In this document: positions 48,403 through 56,578 of the stretch, in pieces | Numbering within the stretch: position 1 is the first letter of the stretch | How the letters are laid out: each line of letters starts with the position of its first letter | Origin: Flavobacterium subsaxonicum WB 4.1-42 = DSM 21790 | Lineage (GTDB): Bacteria > Bacteroidota > Bacteroidia > Flavobacteriales > Flavobacteriaceae | Direction: 5' to 3' | Assembly: GCF_000422725.1 (NCBI RefSeq) | Contig: NZ_KE383910.1 | Span: 295,887 to 359,886, forward strand | Length of the DNA stretch: 64,000 nt | The notes under the pieces: model-generated | The model's database searches: none | The model's input: only the letters and a program-made list of their open reading frames with translations | Told to the model about the DNA's origin: nothing | Program-made: the position numbers and the translations under genes

Positions 48403-48440
48403 CTTTGTGTATCTCTAAGATCCCTCTGTGCATCTCTGTG
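48403..48440. repeat. Solo arm of the 23554-23756 hairpin element
   Basis: CTTTGTGTATCTCTAAGATC then CCTCTGTGCATCTCTGTG matches the right arm of the element near 23712-23749 with one mismatch in 38 bp. No complementary arm lies nearby. Confidence 0.75.
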
Positions 48441-48583
48441 AAATAACTTTAACGGGATTCTTCACAATGTTCTCATTCATTCTAATAGTAAATACTTCTA
48501 AATTTACAAGCCTTGCAAGCTCCTAAACCCTCTCCAAACCCCAAAAGTAACGGTTAAATAACGGCAATTTATTGGTTATTCTT

Positions 48584-48613
48584 TTTGATTCTAAATAATA
48601 TGGAATACATTTG
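48584..48613 (+). promoter_or_regulatory. hmuTUVS promoter
   Basis: TTTG (48584-48587), 18 bp spacer, TACATTTG (48606-48613), 40 bp before the hmuT ATG. Both boxes match the flavobacterial consensus. Confidence 0.65.
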
Positions 48614-48627
48614 CGCTAATTTAGATT
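48588..48627. promoter_or_regulatory. Operator candidates ATTCTAAATAA and ATTTAGATT
   Basis: ATTCTAAATAA (48588-48598) sits in the promoter spacer and is identical to 27513-27523 at the hmuR promoter. ATTTAGATT (48619-48627) is a nearly complementary half-site just past the -7 box. The pair could bind a regulator responding to iron or heme. Confidence 0.45.
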
Positions 48628-48653
48628 TAATAAAAACAATCCTTATTAACCAA

Positions 48654-49544
48654 ATGAAAAAACTGAACACTTTTCTTGCCCTTACGTTTGTTTTGCTGGC
48701 TACCGTTTCTTGTAAAAAAGATGTAGTTACCGAAACAACCGAAACTACTACCGATACCGTAGCTAAAACAACTGCTTTTAAAATAGTGTCGCTTAACGGT
48801 GCTGTAACAGAGGTTGTTGCTGCCCTGGGCCATGAGGCCGAAATTGTTGGTGTAGATGTTACAAGCACCTACCCTGAAAGCGTTAAAAAAACAGCTAAAG
48901 ACCTTGGCCACGTTGCCCACGGTGTTTCTATAGAGTCTATCATGGCATTACAGCCAACACTTATACTTGCAAGCGATACCGACCTTACTCCGGACCTTTC
49001 TGAAAAAATTAAGGCATCGGGTGTTAAGTTCGAAATCATCAAACAGGAGTTTACGCCCGATGGTACTAAAAAGCTTATTGCCGATGTTGCCAACGTGTTA
49101 GGCCACAAAGATTTTAAGGCACTACAGGATAAAGTAGATACAGATCTTAAAGCGGTTAAGCCCCTTGCTGCTGCCCCTAAAGTTTTGTTTATATATGCAC
49201 GTGGCGCTAACATGCTAATGGTTAGCGGTACAGGTACACCTGTAGACAAAATTATTGCCCTTGCCGGTGGTAAAAACGCTATTACAGAGTTTGCCGATTT
49301 TAAACCCTTAACACCGGAAGCGCTTATTAAAGGCAACCCCGATGTTATTTTAATGTTTGATAGTGGTGTAGAGAGCCTTAGCGGCGCTGCAGGCGTACTT
49401 AAAATACCTGGTGTAGACAAAACCAACGCCGGTAAAAACAAAAAGATCATTACCATGGATGGAGGTTTGCTTAGTGGCTTTGGCCCACGCTTAGGCGAGG
49501 CTGCAACCCAACTAAACAGCAAGCTTGCCGAAAATGCAAAATAG
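48654..49544 (+). CDS. hmuT: Heme ABC transporter substrate-binding lipoprotein
   Basis: 296 residues from the ATG at 48654 (MKKLNTFLALTFVLLATVSC), a lipoprotein signal; an upstream in-frame ATG at 48585 is outside the likely transcript. A Thr-rich spacer precedes the BtuF/HmuT-type fold: FKIVSLNGAVTEVVAALGHE, VGVDVTSTYPESVKKTAKDL, ALQPTLILASDTD, VLFIYARGANMLMVSGTGTP, and DFKPLTPEALIKGNPDVILM. It binds the ligand in the periplasm and delivers it to HmuUV. Heme specificity is inferred from the hemS-type gene three places downstream. It overlaps the permease gene by 11 bp. Confidence 0.88.
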   Translation: MKKLNTFLALTFVLLATVSCKKDVVTETTETTTDTVAKTTAFKIVSLNGAVTEVVAALGHEAEIVGVDVTSTYPESVKKTAKDLGHVAHGVSIESIMALQPTLILASDTDLTPDLSEKIKASGVKFEIIKQEFTPDGTKKLIADVANVLGHKDFKALQDKVDTDLKAVKPLAAAPKVLFIYARGANMLMVSGTGTPVDKIIALAGGKNAITEFADFKPLTPEALIKGNPDVILMFDSGVESLSGAAGVLKIPGVDKTNAGKNKKIITMDGGLLSGFGPRLGEAATQLNSKLAENAK

Positions 49545-50568
49545 ATTATCCATTTACCTTATATGTAGCTTACTACTGCTGGCGGTGCTGGCAGTAGTTT
49601 CGCTCTATATGGGGGTTTACGTTTTTGAAAAGCATTCTTTTTACGAAATTTTCAGGGGCCTTATTTACCACGATGGCACTATAGACCCGGCCGATGAGTT
49701 TGTGCTCATGCAGCTGCGCCTGCCCCGTATTGTAATGGCCATATTAATAGGCAGCGCGCTGTCGGTTTCGGGCACCTGTTTGCAGGGCATGTTCCGCAAC
49801 CCGCTTGCCACGCCAGACCTTATTGGTATAACCGCAGGGGCATCGCTCTTTGCAGCCGTTACCATTGTACTGGGCGCTTATATACGCCCTTATATACCGG
49901 AGTTTTTGCAGTATTCGCTTTTAAGTGTAATGGCATTTGTAGGCTCGCTTATTACCATGATAATGGTATACCGCATATCTACCCAAAACGGGCGCACCAA
50001 TGTGGTTATGATGCTCTTAACAGGGGTTGCCATAACCGCTATGGGTTTTGCCGTAATGGGTTTGCTAATTTACTTTAGTAAAGACGACCAGTTGCGCGAC
50101 CTTACCTTCTGGAACCTGGGCAGCCTTGGTGGCGCCACCTGGACAAAAAACACCATTTTAGGTATTGTAATTGCGGTGGCCTACTACTTTCTTATCAACA
50201 AAGGCAAGGCGCTTAATGCCATGCTCCTGGGCGAAAAAGATGCACAGCACCTGGGCATACCGATAGAGCGAATTAAAAAGCAAATAGTGTTGCTAACCGC
50301 CTTAATGGTGGGCACCTGTGTTGCCTTTGCCGGTACAATTGGCTTTGTAGGCTTAATAGTACCGTACATTTTAAGGCTCGTTTTTAAAAGTAACTACCAT
50401 ATTATATTGCCGTTATCGGCAGTTTTTGGAAGTATATTACTACTTTTGGCCGATACTATAAGCCGCACCATAGCCCCACCGTCAGAAATTCCTATTGGGG
50501 TATTAACGGCCTTTATGGGTTCGCCTATCTTTATAATTATATTAATCCGCAGCAGGAACACAATGTAG
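49534..50568 (+). CDS. hmuU: Heme ABC transporter permease (FecCD family)
   Basis: 344 residues from the ATG at 49534, inside the end of hmuT (11-bp overlap). About ten membrane helices. FecCD motifs: FVLMQLRLPRIVMAILIGSA, SGTCLQGMFRNPLATPDLIG, ITAGASLFAAV, and IGFVGLIVPYILRLVFKSNY followed by LADTISRTIAPPSEIPIGV. It forms the inner-membrane channel for heme (or a siderophore/cobalamin in other members). The gene order T-U-V-S with a heme-handling protein supports heme. Confidence 0.92.
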   Translation: MQNRLSIYLICSLLLLAVLAVVSLYMGVYVFEKHSFYEIFRGLIYHDGTIDPADEFVLMQLRLPRIVMAILIGSALSVSGTCLQGMFRNPLATPDLIGITAGASLFAAVTIVLGAYIRPYIPEFLQYSLLSVMAFVGSLITMIMVYRISTQNGRTNVVMMLLTGVAITAMGFAVMGLLIYFSKDDQLRDLTFWNLGSLGGATWTKNTILGIVIAVAYYFLINKGKALNAMLLGEKDAQHLGIPIERIKKQIVLLTALMVGTCVAFAGTIGFVGLIVPYILRLVFKSNYHIILPLSAVFGSILLLLADTISRTIAPPSEIPIGVLTAFMGSPIFIIILIRSRNTM

Positions 50569-50574
50569 ACGGTT

Positions 50575-51351
50575 ATGTTAGAAGCTAATAATATATCTTA
50601 CGCACACCGCAAGTTCTCGATACTCGAAAACATAGATGTGGCTGTAAACTACGGCGAACTACTGGTTATAGTTGGCCCCAACGGCGCAGGTAAAAGTACC
50701 CTGCTTAGCCTGCTGGCCAACGAGATGGATAAACACACCGACCCGATTTTCTTTAAAAAGAAAACTTTTAAAAACTGGGATAGCAAAGAGCTGGCACACA
50801 GCAAGGCCAAGTTTTCGCAAAGCAACAGCCACGATATTCCGCTTACGGTAAAAGATGTGGTGCTTATGGGGCGCTACCCGTATTTTAACTCCATTCCGCA
50901 TACAACCGACCATGATGCTGCCCTTAAGGCCATGGAAGAGACCGATGTGGTGTATTTGTCTGCCCGCGAATATAATTCGCTTTCGGGCGGAGAAAAACAG
51001 CGTGTGCACCTTGCCCGCGTACTGGCTCAGCTGGATAATGCCATAGAGCAAAAGCTTGTTTTTTTAGATGAGCCCCTTAATAACCTCGATGTGCTGCACC
51101 AGCACCGCATACTGCATACCATTAAAAATTTTACAGAACGTGGCCACACGGCCGTAATGGTGCTGCACGACCTTAACCTCGCTGCCCAGTTTGCAGATAA
51201 GGTTATGCTGCTTAAAAAAGGTAAAATTGTAGCCCACGATGTTCCTGCTAAGGTGTTTACCAAAGAGATCATCAGCCGGGTATACAACTTTCCGTGCACC
51301 GTTTGTGCCAACCCCGTTAATCAGAACCCGTTAATAATTTTTGGAACTTAA
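50575..51351 (+). CDS. hmuV: Heme ABC transporter ATP-binding protein
   Basis: 258 residues of one ABC domain: Walker A VGPNGAGKSTLLSLLA, Q-loop near KFSQSNSHDIPLTVKDVVLM, GRYPYF (typical of FecE/HmuV), signature LSGGEKQRVHLARVLAQL, Walker B LVFLDEPLNNLD, H-loop MVLHDLNLAAQFAD. HmuV proteins often carry the RVHLARVLAQL form seen here. It powers HmuU in the inner membrane. It starts 6 bp after hmuU; the hemS-type gene follows 13 bp on. Confidence 0.93.
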   Translation: MLEANNISYAHRKFSILENIDVAVNYGELLVIVGPNGAGKSTLLSLLANEMDKHTDPIFFKKKTFKNWDSKELAHSKAKFSQSNSHDIPLTVKDVVLMGRYPYFNSIPHTTDHDAALKAMEETDVVYLSAREYNSLSGGEKQRVHLARVLAQLDNAIEQKLVFLDEPLNNLDVLHQHRILHTIKNFTERGHTAVMVLHDLNLAAQFADKVMLLKKGKIVAHDVPAKVFTKEIISRVYNFPCTVCANPVNQNPLIIFGT

Positions 51352-51364
51352 TTTTTTATAGCAT

Positions 51365-52402
51365 ATGAGTACAATCATCAATACACTAAAACAACAGTGG
51401 GATGCCCTTAAGGCAGAAACCCCAAGTCTTAGAATACGCAACGCAGCCGACCAGCTTGGTGTTAGCGAGGCAGAACTTTTAGCTACGCAGGTAGGAGAGA
51501 GCGTTACACGCCTTAAGCCTGAGTTTGCCAACATATTATCTGAAGTAGAAACCCTTGGCAAAGTTATGGGCCTTACCCGTAATGATGAGTGCGTGCACGA
51601 GCGCAAAGGTGTTTACTTAAACCCTGATTTCAGCTCTCCGCATGCAGGCCTTTTTGTAGGCGAGGATATCGACCTTCGTATCTTTATCATGCATTGGGCT
51701 AAAGCTTATGCAGTATCAGAAAAAGGCGAGCACGGCGATCGTAAAAGCCTTCAGTTTTTTGGAAAAGACGGCCTTGCCATCCATAAAATATACCTAACTG
51801 CCGATAGCGATGCTGCTGCATTTGATGCTTTGGTAGCAAAATACAAATCAGACGACCAGTCTGCAGAAGAGTCTACCGTTGCCGTACCTTTAAACATCGA
51901 CGAAAAACCGGACTCTGATATCGACGTGGCTGCTTTTCAGGCGGCATGGTCTACACTAAAAGATACACACGAATTTTTTGGCATGCTTCGCAAATTTGGC
52001 GTTACGCGCACCCAGGCACTTCGCCTTGCGCCAAACGAAAACTTTGCTAAAAAAGTAGACAAAGAGGTTGTAGTAAAAATGCTGGAAGGCGCTGCCGAAA
52101 GCAAACTGCCAATAATGGTATTCGTAGGCAACAGGGGTAACATACAAATACACACCGGCCGCGTGCGCAAAACAATGTGGCATGGCGACTGGTTTAACGT
52201 AATGGACCCTGATTTTAACCTGCACCTTGATATGAGCAAAATTGCTCAGACCTGGATAGTGCGCAAACCAACCGAAGATGGCGAAGTTACCGCTATTGAG
52301 GTATTTAACGAGCTTGGCGAAATTATCGTTCAGTTCTTTGGCAAGCGTAAACCGGGCATTCCTGAGTTACAGGAGTGGAAACAATTGGTTGCTTCTTTAT
52401 AA
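51365..52402 (+). CDS. hemS: Hemin-degrading/heme-trafficking factor, HemS/ChuS type
   Basis: 345 residues with two similar HemS/ChuX halves. First half: LRIRNAADQLGVSEAELLAT, then TLGKVMGLTRNDECVHERKG and FVGEDIDLRIFIMHWAKAYA. Second half (about 190-340): FGMLRKFGVTRTQALRLAPN, PIMVFVGNRGNIQIHTGRVR, MDPDFNLHLDMSKIAQTWIV. The conserved His in the first half and Arg/His pairs fit heme contacts. ChuS-type proteins bind and in some species open heme in the cytosol to release iron. It ends the hmuTUVS operon, with a terminator 20 bp later. Confidence 0.93.
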   Translation: MSTIINTLKQQWDALKAETPSLRIRNAADQLGVSEAELLATQVGESVTRLKPEFANILSEVETLGKVMGLTRNDECVHERKGVYLNPDFSSPHAGLFVGEDIDLRIFIMHWAKAYAVSEKGEHGDRKSLQFFGKDGLAIHKIYLTADSDAAAFDALVAKYKSDDQSAEESTVAVPLNIDEKPDSDIDVAAFQAAWSTLKDTHEFFGMLRKFGVTRTQALRLAPNENFAKKVDKEVVVKMLEGAAESKLPIMVFVGNRGNIQIHTGRVRKTMWHGDWFNVMDPDFNLHLDMSKIAQTWIVRKPTEDGEVTAIEVFNELGEIIVQFFGKRKPGIPELQEWKQLVASL

Positions 52403-52420
52403 TTATCCCGTTCAATAGTA

Positions 52421-52456
52421 AAAGCCGCATTCTTAAACAGGATGCGGCTTTTTTTA
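52421..52456 (+). terminator. Terminator of hmuTUVS
   Basis: AAAGCCGCAT (52421-52430), loop, ATGCGGCTTT (52442-52451), then TTTTT. Confidence 0.9.
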
Positions 52457-52480
52457 TAAATTTTAGCTAAATAATTTTTA

Positions 52481-52488
52481 TATATTTG
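52481..52488 (+). promoter_or_regulatory. -7 box TATATTTG of the T9SS type A gene
   Basis: Perfect TAnnTTTG box 19 bp before the ATG at 52508. No -33 TTG was seen at normal spacing. Confidence 0.45.
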
Positions 52489-52507
52489 ATGTTAAATTAC
52501 TTACACT

Positions 52508-55066
52508 ATGATAAAAAAATACATCCTGCTGTTTTTACTAACTTCTTTTTACGCATCGGCACAAAATATTGTTTTTGCCGACCCTAATCTTAAAACAATT
52601 TTAACCCATATGGTAATAGGCGAATATAATTTTTCTGCCTATGATAGTAGCGAAAACATTATTACCGTTGATGCAAACGGCGATGGCGAAATACAGGTTA
52701 GCGAGGCACAGGCGGTATACGGCATGGGGTTTGCCTATTATGATAATATACCATGGCTTAATGTAGTGAGCAATCTTGGTGGTCTGGAGTATTTTACCAA
52801 CCTGAGAGAATTAACTTTTGCCGATCATAATATTAGTACGGTAAATCTTAGCGCTCTGGTTCACCTTAAAGAAATTTATTGCCGTAATAATAATATAACA
52901 AGCTTAAATATAAGTGGCCTTACCGAACTGGAACTTTTAAATTGCCAGGATAATAACTTAACGGCTCTAAATGTGCAGGGGTTAACGGCGCTAAAAAACC
53001 TTACGTGCTCCAATAACCATATTACAGCGTTAAACTTATCGGGCTTAAACCTGCTTAATATATTATATGTAAGCAATAACGAGCTAACAGAATTAGATAT
53101 AGATAATTTTTCTGATCTTGAAGAGGTACAGTGTTTTGAAAATAACTTAACAAGTTTAAGCGTAACAGGTTTACCAAATTTGTATCTAATAGATTGCTCC
53201 AACAATAATTTAACATCGCTAACACTGCAAAATTTACCCGGCATTGGTGGGGTGTCATGTGCGTTCAATCAATTAACAGAACTGGATTTGTCGGCAATTC
53301 CTAATTTGCTAAGCATAGAATGTGCTTACAACCCCCTAACATCGCTCGATCTGTCGTATGATAATCAGCTAACATCGCTTGCAGCCTTTTCGTGCCAGCT
53401 TACGTCTTTAGATGTTTCAGGGTGTAAAGAACTGGATGCTTTAACCGTGTCGTACAATCAGTTAACATCTATAGACTTGTCTAACAGCCTGGAGGTATGG
53501 ACAGTTAATGTTGATAATAATTTGTTAGAATACCTAAACGTTAAAAACGGACATGGCACCAACGTTAGCTATTTTCTGGACAATAATCCTAACCTGCATT
53601 ACATTTGTGCCGATGAAGACGAACTTTGGTATTTAGAGCAAACGTTGCAATATCTTGGATATGATTGCCAGTTAAACACTTATTGTACTTTTATGCCCGG
53701 TGGTGTTTATAACACCGTTACCGGAAATGCCCGTTTCGACCTAAATGCAAATGGTTGTGATGAGGGCGATGTTGTATATCCGGGCCTTGCTGTTGCGGTT
53801 AGCAACGAGCAAAATAGTGCCACGTTTACAGCAAATACCCAGGGAATCTATACTATACCTGCCCAGGAGGGCAGCCATACTATAACCCCGGTTAACCCAA
53901 ACCCGCTTTATTTTACTATTACACCGGCTACCCAAACTGTTTATTTTTACGATAACGGGCAGGCCGATACTACTACCCAAAATTTTTGTCTTAGCCCCGT
54001 AGGGCCTTTTAACGACCTTGATGTTACCCTTTTGCCGGTAACTGTAGCCCGCCCCGGTTTTAATGGCATCTACAGGCTTATTTACAAAAACAGCGGTACA
54101 ACTACACTGTCGGGCAATGTTACATTATCTTACATGGATGATGTGTTAGATTATGTGTCGGCTACAACTGTGCCAGCCGCTAACACTAACGGTTTATTAT
54201 CCTGGAACTTTACCAGTCTGCTGCCTTTTCAGGAGGTTGTTATAGATGTAGTACTTAACACAAATTCGCCTATAGAAACTCCCGCAGTAAACATAAACGA
54301 TGTTTTAGATTTTACTGCCGCTATTGCTTTTGAGGGTGCCGATGAAACACCTTTAAACAACATATATAGCTTTAACCAAACGGTTGTTGGCTCTTTCGAC
54401 CCTAATGATAAAACCTGTGTAGAAGGCACTACCATTACACCTGATATGGTGGGTGGTTATGTAACCTACATGATACGTTTTGAAAATACAGGTACCTATA
54501 TGGCCGAAAATATTGTGGTTAAAGATATGATTGATGCTACAAAGTTTGATGTTAGCACACTTACGCCACTACAAAGCAGCCACCCCTATATTACAAGGAT
54601 TACCGGCAACAAAGCCGAATTTTTCTTTGAGAACATCATGCTGCCCGGCACACCAAGCCAGGAAAGGCATGGTTTTGTAGCCTTTAAAATTAAAACATTG
54701 CCTACACTATCTCTAAACGACAGCTTTAGCAATACCGCCGAAATTTATTTTGATTACAATGCACCTATTGTAACCAACGAAGCCGAAACTACCGTAGCAC
54801 TGCCGCTTAGCAACCCTGATTTTGACTTTAAAAACTTTGTAACGCTATATCCTAACCCGGCAGGCAATACGCTGAACCTTGACGTTAAAGGAAGCCTTTC
54901 GGTTAAAAATATTGCTGTGTATAATATGTTAGGTCAGCAATTAATAAGCATTGTAAATGCAGGTAATAAGTTGGCTATAGATGTTGCCGGCCTTGCAGCA
55001 GGCAGCTATATTATAAAAGTGGGTACAGATAAAGGTACATCTGCCACCAAATTCATTAAAAAATAA
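52508..55066 (+). CDS. Leucine-rich-repeat surface protein with T9SS type A sorting domain
   Basis: 852 residues. Signal peptide MIKKYILLFLLTSFYASAQN. An N-terminal segment with a calcium-like DANGDGEIQVSEAQ loop (about 57-70) is followed by about 13 short leucine-rich repeats of 20-21 residues (about 85-370; e.g. LKEIYCRNNNITSLNISGLT). A DUF11/DUF7619-like region at about 490-770 has GSFDPNDKTCVEG and YMIRFENTGTYMAENIVVKD. The C-terminus LYPNPAGNTLNLDVKGSLSV to KFIKK is a type A (Por_Secre_tail) signal. It should be exported by the type IX system and held on or released from the surface. The LRR part probably binds protein or glycan. Confidence 0.92.
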   Translation: MIKKYILLFLLTSFYASAQNIVFADPNLKTILTHMVIGEYNFSAYDSSENIITVDANGDGEIQVSEAQAVYGMGFAYYDNIPWLNVVSNLGGLEYFTNLRELTFADHNISTVNLSALVHLKEIYCRNNNITSLNISGLTELELLNCQDNNLTALNVQGLTALKNLTCSNNHITALNLSGLNLLNILYVSNNELTELDIDNFSDLEEVQCFENNLTSLSVTGLPNLYLIDCSNNNLTSLTLQNLPGIGGVSCAFNQLTELDLSAIPNLLSIECAYNPLTSLDLSYDNQLTSLAAFSCQLTSLDVSGCKELDALTVSYNQLTSIDLSNSLEVWTVNVDNNLLEYLNVKNGHGTNVSYFLDNNPNLHYICADEDELWYLEQTLQYLGYDCQLNTYCTFMPGGVYNTVTGNARFDLNANGCDEGDVVYPGLAVAVSNEQNSATFTANTQGIYTIPAQEGSHTITPVNPNPLYFTITPATQTVYFYDNGQADTTTQNFCLSPVGPFNDLDVTLLPVTVARPGFNGIYRLIYKNSGTTTLSGNVTLSYMDDVLDYVSATTVPAANTNGLLSWNFTSLLPFQEVVIDVVLNTNSPIETPAVNINDVLDFTAAIAFEGADETPLNNIYSFNQTVVGSFDPNDKTCVEGTTITPDMVGGYVTYMIRFENTGTYMAENIVVKDMIDATKFDVSTLTPLQSSHPYITRITGNKAEFFFENIMLPGTPSQERHGFVAFKIKTLPTLSLNDSFSNTAEIYFDYNAPIVTNEAETTVALPLSNPDFDFKNFVTLYPNPAGNTLNLDVKGSLSVKNIAVYNMLGQQLISIVNAGNKLAIDVAGLAAGSYIIKVGTDKGTSATKFIKK

Positions 55067-55088
55067 ACAGGTTACCCCTTTAAACAAC

Positions 55089-55119
55089 AAAAGCCGCATG
55101 TTAACAAACTGCGGCTTTT
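55089..55119 (+). terminator. Terminator of the LRR protein gene
   Basis: AAAAGCCGCA (55089-55098), 11-base loop, TGCGGCTTTT (55110-55119), then TA. Similar in sequence to the terminator at 52421. Confidence 0.85.
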
Positions 55120-55180
55120 TATATTGGTGTTACTATAGTGTTATATAGTACTTATGGGTGCAAATAATTTTGTGAGAGTT

Positions 55181-56410
55181 TTACTCTTTCTCTTCGGCGT
55201 GGTTTTCTTTATAATCAGGGTATAAAAAGTTATTGTACGGAAAACGGCTAATGTGTATGGCTCGTACCGCTTCGTATACCTTCTCCCTAAACTCTTCGTA
55301 GTTTTCTTTGCTTGTAGCGCTAATAAATAGTGCCTTATCTTCTCCTACGGTGCCCATCCAGGTAGCTTTCCAGTCTTCGAGGGTGTTGTGGCGGGCAGTT
55401 TTTTCGGTAATAAGGTCGTCTTCGTCAATAACAAGCGGCTTATAGGCATCTATTTTATTAAACACCATAATAACCGGCTTATCGCCACTCTTAATATCCT
55501 GAAGTATCTGGTTGACAGATTCTATATGGTGCTCAAACTCGGGGTGGCTAATATCAACCACATGCAAGAGCAAATCGGCCTCACGAACTTCGTCCAGCGT
55601 ACTCTTAAAAGAATCGATAAGCTGTGTAGGTAGTTTGCGTATAAACCCAACAGTATCAGATAATAAGAAAGGCAGGTTTTTAATAACCACTTTGCGTACA
55701 GTAGTATCTAAAGTAGCAAAAAGCTTATTCTCTACAAAAACCTCGCTTTTGCTAATAACATTCATAAGGGTGCTTTTGCCCACGTTGGTGTAACCCACAA
55801 GGGCAACCCTAACCATGGCACCGCGGTTGCCGCGCTGCACACCCATTTGTTTGTCTATGGTTTTAATTTTTTCTTTTAAAAGTGCAATACGGTCGCGCAC
55901 AATACGCCTGTCGGTCTCAATTTCTGTTTCACCGGGGCCACGCATACCAATACCACCACGCTGGCGCTCAAGGTGGGTCCACATACCGCTAAGGCGCGGC
56001 AGCAGGTAAATGCACTGTGCCAGCTCTACCTGTGTGCGTGCATAAGATGTTTCGGCACGCTGCGCAAAAATATCCAGGATAAGGTTAGTACGGTCCAGTA
56101 CCTTAATATCTAATATCTTAGTAAGGTTTTTTTGCTGAGACGGTGTAAGCTCGTCATCAAAAATAACGGTCTTAATATCGTGCTCTTTTATATATAGGTG
56201 TATTTCTTCAATTTTACCCGTACCCAAAAAAGTTTTAGGGTTTGGTTTTTCCATTCTCTGGAAAAAACGTTTAATAACCTCGCCACCGGCGGTAAATGTT
56301 AAGAACTCAAGTTCGTCAAGATATTCATTAAGTTTATCTTCATTTTGTCCTTTAGTAACAATACCGGCAATAATGGTTTTCTCAAAAGTAATAGTTTCTT
56401 TCTCCAGCAT
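55181..56410 (-). CDS. hflX: GTPase HflX
   Basis: 409 residues. The N-terminal HflX domain has ELEFLTFTAGGEVIKRFFQR, TFLGTGKIEEI, VIFDDELTPSQQKNL and RTNLILDIFAQRAETSYART. A glycine-rich RQRGGIGMRGPGETEIETDR linker follows. The G domain has G1 LVGYTNVGKSTLMNV, G3 DTVGFIRKLPTQLIDSF and G4 FNKIDA. HflX splits stalled or hibernating 70S ribosomes, especially in heat stress. It is a single-gene unit; a TAAATTTG box lies 20 bp before the ATG. Confidence 0.96.
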   Translation of the reverse strand: MLEKETITFEKTIIAGIVTKGQNEDKLNEYLDELEFLTFTAGGEVIKRFFQRMEKPNPKTFLGTGKIEEIHLYIKEHDIKTVIFDDELTPSQQKNLTKILDIKVLDRTNLILDIFAQRAETSYARTQVELAQCIYLLPRLSGMWTHLERQRGGIGMRGPGETEIETDRRIVRDRIALLKEKIKTIDKQMGVQRGNRGAMVRVALVGYTNVGKSTLMNVISKSEVFVENKLFATLDTTVRKVVIKNLPFLLSDTVGFIRKLPTQLIDSFKSTLDEVREADLLLHVVDISHPEFEHHIESVNQILQDIKSGDKPVIMVFNKIDAYKPLVIDEDDLITEKTARHNTLEDWKATWMGTVGEDKALFISATSKENYEEFREKVYEAVRAIHISRFPYNNFLYPDYKENHAEEKE

Positions 56411-56430
56411 AAGTATTTCTAATCTAATTG

Positions 56431-56438
56431 CAAATTTA
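56431..56438 (-). promoter_or_regulatory. -7 box TAAATTTG of hflX
   Basis: Matches TAnnTTTG on the minus strand, 20 bp before the start codon. No -33 TTG found. Confidence 0.4.
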
Positions 56439-56540
56439 CGAAATTTATGGCATTTTGATTTTTGGATTATTATAAAAAAGCGCAGACACTCTTTTTTCTG
56501 TTAAATTTCAACATAACGTTATAGATATGTTATATTTTTA

Positions 56541-56548
56541 TAAATTTG
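56541..56548 (+). promoter_or_regulatory. -7 box TAAATTTG of the giant T9SS protein gene
   Basis: Perfect TAnnTTTG box 31 bp before the ATG at 56579. The expected -33 region (about 56518) has no TTG. Confidence 0.45.
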
Positions 56549-56578
56549 AAGATTAAATTTTCTTAAACCTAAAATTCT

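Larger units (their letters stand above)
48178..48653. other. Intergenic region between divergent sufS and hmuT
   Basis: About 475 bp. Holds the sufS -7 box (48234-48241), a solo arm of the MITE-like element (48403-48440) and the hmuT promoter with operator candidates (48584-48627). The stretch 48290-48400 holds nothing recognised. Confidence 0.6.
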
